Of a stretch of DNA of 9,656 nucleotides, positions 6,826 through 9,656 are shown piece by piece; the stretch's first letter is position 1; the number at the start of each line of letters is the position of its first letter. The DNA is from an uncultured Roseburia sp. (GTDB lineage Bacteria; Bacillota; Clostridia; Lachnospirales; Lachnospiraceae), in contig CAMENQ010000067.1 in the NCBI GenBank assembly GCA_945928585.1, positions 1 through 9,656 on the forward strand, given 5' to 3'. The position numbers were made by a program, and so were the translations under genes. The notes beneath the pieces were generated by a model, which worked only from the letters and a program-made list of their open reading frames with translations, did not search any database and was not told the origin of the DNA.

Positions 6826-7119
6826 GGCAGTAATCAGTACCGGAGGCTTGTAACGCAGTTGGGACAGGCGGATATATATTATGCCCGTAAGCTTCGGTGA
6901 ATGTAAGAAATTTTATTAATGTGATGCTGCTATCTTCTAAGCGGCGGCCGTAACTCGGAAGTGTCTGAAGTCTCAGCCACTTCCTCAGACAGACGGCCTC
7001 TGCTAAGAAGATAACAGCATCACATTAATAAATTTCTAACATCCACCTCAATGCTTACGGGCATAATATATATCCGCCTGTCCCAACTGCGTTACAAGCC
7101 TCCGGTACTGATTACTGCC
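6826..7119. repeat. 294-bp palindromic element with 67-bp perfect arms
   Basis: The outer arms 6826-6892 and 7053-7119 are exact reverse complements over 67 bp. A 12-nt unpaired step follows on each side (6893-6904 and 7041-7052), then a second stem of about 48 bp (6903-6951 against 6993-7040) with five mismatches and one bulge. The centre (6957-6984) forms a small hairpin, GGAAGTG...CACTTCC with inner CTGA/TCAG and a tetraloop. The element fills the gap between the convergent fabV and the minus-strand small gene, starting 36 nt after the fabV stop and ending 3 nt from the other stop. It is more GC-rich than its flanks. No target-site duplication, transposase or long reading frame is visible. 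It covers most of the 333-nt intergenic stretch. Confidence 0.95.
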
Positions 7120-7122
7120 AAT

Positions 7123-7419
7123 TTAATGCTTACGTTTTCTTGACTTTTCTGTTATCATGGATGACAGATTTTTAATCATTTCTATTTTTTTAATATCCTC
7201 CGGAGCCATTCGTGATTTAAGAACGCTTAGTATTACATCGGTTTCGTCATCATTAAAAGTAATTCCCATAGAATTAGCTTTGGTGGTAATCTCAATAAAG
7301 AAGGGCAGAAGCTTATCAGGCTCTTTTTTTTCTGCCTGTTCCGTCAGCTTTATAAGCAGTTTCAGCTTTTTCTCATCAATATTTTTCAGCTTAGGATTAT
7401 TCATCCAGTCATTATTCAT
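7123..7419 (-). CDS. Hypothetical protein, small and charged
   Basis: A protein I do not recognise. Three in-frame ATGs are available at 7440, 7428 and 7419; I chose 7419 (98 residues, MNNDWMNNPKL) because GGGGA lies 9 nt before it and its ATGAATAA overlaps the preceding gene's stop by 8 nt, a coupling also seen between DUF5685 and the J protein. It is helical and rich in Lys and Glu, without a signal peptide or membrane segment; the C-terminus is basic (SRKRKH). Features include PDKLLPFFIEITTKANSMGI, then an acidic DDETD segment and MAPEDIKKIEMI. It is likely co-transcribed with the Asn-rich gene before it. Its stop lies 3 nt from the large palindrome. Confidence 0.75.
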   Translation of the reverse strand: MNNDWMNNPKLKNIDEKKLKLLIKLTEQAEKKEPDKLLPFFIEITTKANSMGITFNDDETDVILSVLKSRMAPEDIKKIEMIKNLSSMITEKSRKRKH

Positions 7420-7930
7420 AATTATCATTCCCCGTTTCATTTATAAAATCTTTAAATAAATCATCAATTTCATCTGAAAATTCACTGTTGTTATCGTGAT
7501 TATGGTTATTGTTATTGTAATTATTGTTATTGCAAGTATTGTTATCGTAATTATCGTTATTGTGAGTATCTGTGTTGCGGTTATCTGTGCTGTTTTTATT
7601 TTCATCCGAACTGCCGGATAATCCGGAGGTGAAGCCTGATAAAAGGGACGACAGTCCGTCACCGCCTGACAGTCCGCCTGACATAAGAAGCGGAAGAAGC
7701 ATAGACATCATATCACTGTCATCCTTAGACATATTTCCTTTAAGGATTTCAAGGAGCTTAGACATATCAGCAGGTTTTTCCTCCATAACATTCATAGGCG
7801 CATTAAGACATTCATTCATGGAATTTATTATACGCATAAGCTCATCAATATGTAAAAATAAAAGTAAAGGCCGCCTGTATCTTATTGGAATAAACGGCAT
7901 TAATGCCTTGAAGGTTTCTAATTTATCCAT
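7412..7930 (-). CDS. Hypothetical protein with Asn-rich low-complexity tail
   Basis: A 172-residue protein of unknown function. AAAGGGAG (7939-7946 on the complementary strand) lies 8 nt before the ATG. The first 65 residues look helical (MPFIPIRYRRPLLLFLHIDELMRI), a Met/Leu/Gly/Ser-rich middle (about 73-106) follows, then an Asn-dominated segment (111-148, 20 of 38 residues Asn) and an acidic end (SDEIDDLFKDF). No signal peptide is evident. It shares an 8-nt stop/start overlap with the next gene. A candidate SigE-type promoter lies in front, so expression in the mother cell during sporulation is a guess. The helical N-terminus resembles other clostridial hypothetical proteins in feel only. 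Confidence 0.75.
   Translation of the reverse strand: MDKLETFKALMPFIPIRYRRPLLLFLHIDELMRIINSMNECLNAPMNVMEEKPADMSKLLEILKGNMSKDDSDMMSMLLPLLMSGGLSGGDGLSSLLSGFTSGLSGSSDENKNSTDNRNTDTHNNDNYDNNTCNNNNYNNNNHNHDNNSEFSDEIDDLFKDFINETGNDNYE
7487..7600 (-). repeat. Asn-codon low-complexity tract
   Basis: On the plus strand this reads as runs of ATT/GTT units (for example attattgttattg), which on the minus strand are AAT/AAC Asn codons interrupted by Asp, Tyr and His. The codon-sized units allow length change in steps of three without frameshift, so the tract may vary between strains. Confidence 0.8.
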
Positions 7931-7964
7931 GATACAGGCTCCCTTTACTTTAAATCTTTTATTC

Positions 7965-7993
7965 AGTATATGATGCTGAAACTGAAATTATGG
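7965..7993 (-). promoter_or_regulatory. Candidate SigE-like promoter
   Basis: On the minus strand CCATAAT (7987-7993) and CATATACT (7965-7972) are separated by 14 nt. The SigE consensus I know is KMATATT-N14-CATACAMT; the matches are 5 of 7 and 7 of 8. The expected start near 7957 gives a leader of about 27 nt ahead of the Asn-rich gene. This is inference from a consensus in AT-rich DNA. Confidence 0.35.
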
Positions 7994-8073
7994 CTGTTTT
8001 CGGCGCTCTTTGTAATATGAAATTGCAGAAGTTCACTACAAATACGTGAATCACAAAAGCAATAACCCAAAAT

Positions 8074-8126
8074 CCGCACCACTAAAAATTCGCGAATGCG
8101 AATTTTTAGGCACCGCTGCCGTGCGG
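8074..8126 (-). terminator. Hairpin downstream of the Cys-rich gene
   Basis: CTAAAAATTCG (8082-8092) and CGAATTTTTAG (8099-8109) pair over 11 bp with a 6-nt loop, and CCGCAC (8074-8079) with GTGCGG (8121-8126) can add an outer 6-bp stem. On the minus strand it begins about 12 nt after the Cys-rich stop and is followed by ATTTTGGG. The short U-run makes a terminator plausible but not certain. Confidence 0.5.
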
Positions 8127-8137
8127 CGCTTTGCGCT

Positions 8138-8419
8138 TTAGCATCCGCAGCCTATATTGCCACAGCCGTCGCAGTCACATCTGCCCTGTGAGCCACATCC
8201 GCAGTCAGAATTTCTTCCGCAGCCACCGCAGAGTAAAAGGATAAGGATAATGAAGATGCAGCTGTCATTTCCGCAGCCACCCATTCCGCTTCTTCCGCAG
8301 CCACAGCCGCTATTGTTTCCGCAAAGTAATAAAATAAGAATTATAAGACAGCAGCTGTCGCCTCCGAATATACCGTTATTACATGAATTGCAGCCGCATC
8401 CGCAACTAAGATCTCCCAT
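8138..8419 (-). CDS. Cys/Gly-rich small protein with duplicated hydrophobic-Cys unit
   Basis: A 93-residue protein of which 20 residues are Cys and 24 are Gly. The start at 8419 has GGAGG (8428-8432 on the complement) 8 nt before it; a TTG further upstream would overlap this site. It holds two near copies of a unit, GDSCCLIILILLLCG (about 20-34) and NDSCIFIILILLLCG (about 51-65), joined and followed by GCGCG-type runs. This layout matches the small high-Cys proteins of Clostridia often labelled chorion-class high-cysteine protein, a similarity label that says nothing about insects. The hydrophobic cores are too short for normal membrane helices. Given the neighbouring sigG and a SigK-like promoter, a cross-linked spore surface or coat component is possible but unproven. 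Confidence 0.8.
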   Translation of the reverse strand: MGDLSCGCGCNSCNNGIFGGDSCCLIILILLLCGNNSGCGCGRSGMGGCGNDSCIFIILILLLCGGCGRNSDCGCGSQGRCDCDGCGNIGCGC

Positions 8420-8449
8420 GAGTAATTCCTCCAAAATTTATTTACACTA

Positions 8450-8477
8450 AATATTATGTGGTGAGGCATGTATCTGT
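8450..8477 (-). promoter_or_regulatory. Candidate SigK-like promoter for the Cys-rich gene
   Basis: On the minus strand AC (8476-8477), a 17-nt spacer and CATAATATT (8450-8458) fit the SigK pattern AC-N16/17-CATANNNTA except for the last base. The same -10 also fits SigG CATWHTA, but no SigG -35 is present. The expected transcript start is about 24 nt before the start codon. Confidence 0.35.
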
Positions 8478-8614
8478 GAAAATTTTTTTGAATTTAATTA
8501 TGGAAGTATTTTACAAGGCTTTTTAAGTATAAATTTTCTCACAAGGTAAATCATTATATGTAAGAGACAAAACTTAATAAAAATAAATATAAAACAATAC
8601 CGGAGGAAAGTCAG

Positions 8615-9394
8615 ATGGCACATTACAAGGTGGAGATATGTGGAGTAAACACAGCAAAATTACCTGTTCTTACAAATGCTGAAAAGGAAGAGCTTTTTGA
8701 CCGCATAGATAAAGGAGATAAAAAGGCAAGAGAGGAATTTTTGTATGGAAACCTTAGACTTGTACTCAGTATAGTTCAAAGATTTGGAGGGGGAAATGAA
8801 AATATAGATGACCTGTTTCAAATAGGGTGTATAGGGTTAATAAAGGCACTTGATAATTTCGACAGATCATTGAATGTTCAGTTCAGCACGTATGCATGCC
8901 CTATGATTCTTGGTGAAGTCAGAAGGTATTTAAGAGACTCCAATCAGATAAGGGTATCAAGATCCCTTAAGGATACGGCATATAAAGCAATATATATGAA
9001 GGAAAACTATATAAAAACCCATCAGAAGGAACCTACGATAAATGAAATAGCAGCAGAGATTGGCGTGGATAAGGAGGATATAGTTATGGCACTTGATGCT
9101 ATACAGACACCTGTATCTCTTTATGAGCCGGTATATTCTGAGGGAGGAGACACACTGTATGTAATGGACCAGGTTAGTGATAAGAAAAATAAGGAGGATA
9201 AATGGGTTCAGGATATTGCATTGCAGGAGGCCCTTAACAGACTTCCGGACAGGGAGAGAAATATTGTGGAGTTAAGATTTTTTAAGGGAAGGACACAGAT
9301 GGAGGTAGCAAATGAGGTTGGAATAAGTCAGGCACAGGTAAGCAGGCTTGAAAAAAATGCACTTAAGAGTATGAGAGGGTATTTGAGAGAATAA
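8615..9394 (+). CDS. sigG: RNA polymerase sporulation sigma factor SigG
   Basis: The late forespore sigma factor, directing RNA polymerase to genes expressed after engulfment. The 259-residue length matches SigG of Bacillus subtilis (about 260). The N-terminal KVEICGVNTAKLPVL is the SigG signature. Region 2 is GNLRLVLSIVQRF to CPMILGEVRRYLRDSNQIRVSR (about 45-114), with the -10 recognition helix in it. Region 3 contains KEPTINEIAAEIGV, and region 4 has LNRLPDRERNIVELRFFKGRTQMEVANEVGIS-type residues split here as a helix-turn-helix (about 208-253). There is no pro-sequence, as expected for SigG. GGAGG (8602-8606) lies 8 nt before the ATG. In many Firmicutes sigG follows spoIIGA-sigE, but here the upstream neighbour is the divergent Cys-rich gene. 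No convincing SigF or SigG promoter was seen in front of it. Confidence 0.96.
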   Translation: MAHYKVEICGVNTAKLPVLTNAEKEELFDRIDKGDKKAREEFLYGNLRLVLSIVQRFGGGNENIDDLFQIGCIGLIKALDNFDRSLNVQFSTYACPMILGEVRRYLRDSNQIRVSRSLKDTAYKAIYMKENYIKTHQKEPTINEIAAEIGVDKEDIVMALDAIQTPVSLYEPVYSEGGDTLYVMDQVSDKKNKEDKWVQDIALQEALNRLPDRERNIVELRFFKGRTQMEVANEVGISQAQVSRLEKNALKSMRGYLRE

Positions 9395-9446
9395 ATTCCG
9401 GCAAGATCAGCCCTGCGGGGGTATGTGGGTTTATGAGCCGCCGGGC

Positions 9447-9656
9447 AGGTACAGAGTGTCGGCATTATATTATATTTTGCAAACAATTCAGAGGTGCTTT
9501 TAGCGGAGACGAAATCCAATTCTTACGAATGCTTAGGCGCGAAGGCGCTCCTATTGAGTTCAAAGGAACTCAAGCGTCTTAGTATTCGTTAGAAGTTAGT
9601 TCGTCGGAGCGTTACCTCGTTTGCAAAATATAATATAATGCCGACACTCTGTACCT
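9447..9656. repeat. Palindromic element with at least 38-bp perfect arms, cut by the window end
   Basis: Arms 9447-9484 and 9619-9656 are exact reverse complements over 38 bp, starting 52 nt after the sigG stop. The inner 134 nt pair imperfectly: stretches such as CTTACGAATGCTTAGGCGC on one side are mirrored by GCGTCTTAGTATTCGTTAG on the other with scattered mismatches. The centre holds a clean hairpin TTGAGTTC (9554-9561), loop AAAG, GAACTCAA (9566-9573). The right arm reaches the last base, so the true length may be greater. No reading frame of note is inside. Confidence 0.9.

Noticed and set aside
6787..6919. In-frame extension of fabV past its stop and a 12-codon ATG frame inside the palindrome
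   Set aside because: About 36 open codons after the stop is common by chance, and the mini-frame has no strong ribosome binding site. AGGAGGGGAGG at 6817-6827 has no suitable start codon after it.
6810..7135. Target-site duplication around the 294-bp palindrome
   Set aside because: The flanks AGGAGGGGA and AATTTAATG share no direct repeat, so insertion as a transposon is not shown.
8157..8450. Plus-strand Pro-rich open frame
   Set aside because: It is the complement of the Cys/Gly-rich gene, with repeated CCGCAG read as Pro/Gln, and has no start signal.
8527..8558. SigG-like promoter before sigG (GTATA and CATTATA)
   Set aside because: The -10 fits CATWHTA but the spacer to GTATA is 20 nt, too long for the usual 17-18, and a SigF reading (GGTAAATC) also fits poorly.

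Overview
The window is low-GC DNA whose coding style (many ATA Ile and AGA Arg codons, GGAGG-type ribosome binding sites) and gene content point to an anaerobic Firmicute of the Clostridia, most likely Lachnospiraceae. The supporting genes are the forespore sigma factor SigG, a FabV/Ter-type enoyl reductase, a DUF5685 protein next to a Cys-tailed J-domain protein, and a Cys/Gly-rich small protein of the kind often found in clostridial genomes. This placement is inferred from the sequence alone.

Region 1 (1-2184): a plus-strand operon of a membrane-anchored zinc-ribbon protein, a DUF5685 protein and a J-domain/TPR protein. The last two overlap by 8 nt. Directly behind them lies a short fragment resembling the end of a carbohydrate-binding module.

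Region 2 (2235-5385): a candidate promoter overlapped by a 17-bp inverted repeat, then three plus-strand genes with 48-nt gaps. They encode a COG0523/CobW-type GTPase with a 122-residue His/Asp/Cys metal-binding array, a second degenerate P-loop protein ending in a DUF1980/TIGR03943-like domain with a TCCADD motif, and a histidine phosphatase. The first two suggest a metal (probably zinc) handling module.

Region 3 (5416-7119): fabV has its own promoter with two palindromes in it. A 73-nt hairpin with 30-bp perfect arms lies upstream, and a 294-bp palindrome with 67-bp perfect arms lies downstream.

Region 4 (7123-8477, minus strand): two small overlapping genes (one with an Asn-rich tail) and a Cys/Gly-rich small protein gene. 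Sequences resembling SigE-type and SigK-type promoters lie in front of the 172-aa gene and the Cys-rich gene.

Region 5 (8615-9656, plus strand): sigG, followed by a third long palindrome with 38-bp perfect arms that runs to the window edge. SigG next to genes with sporulation-like promoters suggests regions 4 and 5 form a sporulation neighbourhood.

The least explained feature is the set of three sequence-unrelated long palindromes, each starting 30-52 nt after a stop codon. They lack the U-tract of ordinary terminators, and in the two larger ones the outer arms are perfect while the inside is imperfect. No rRNA, tRNA or CRISPR array was seen.
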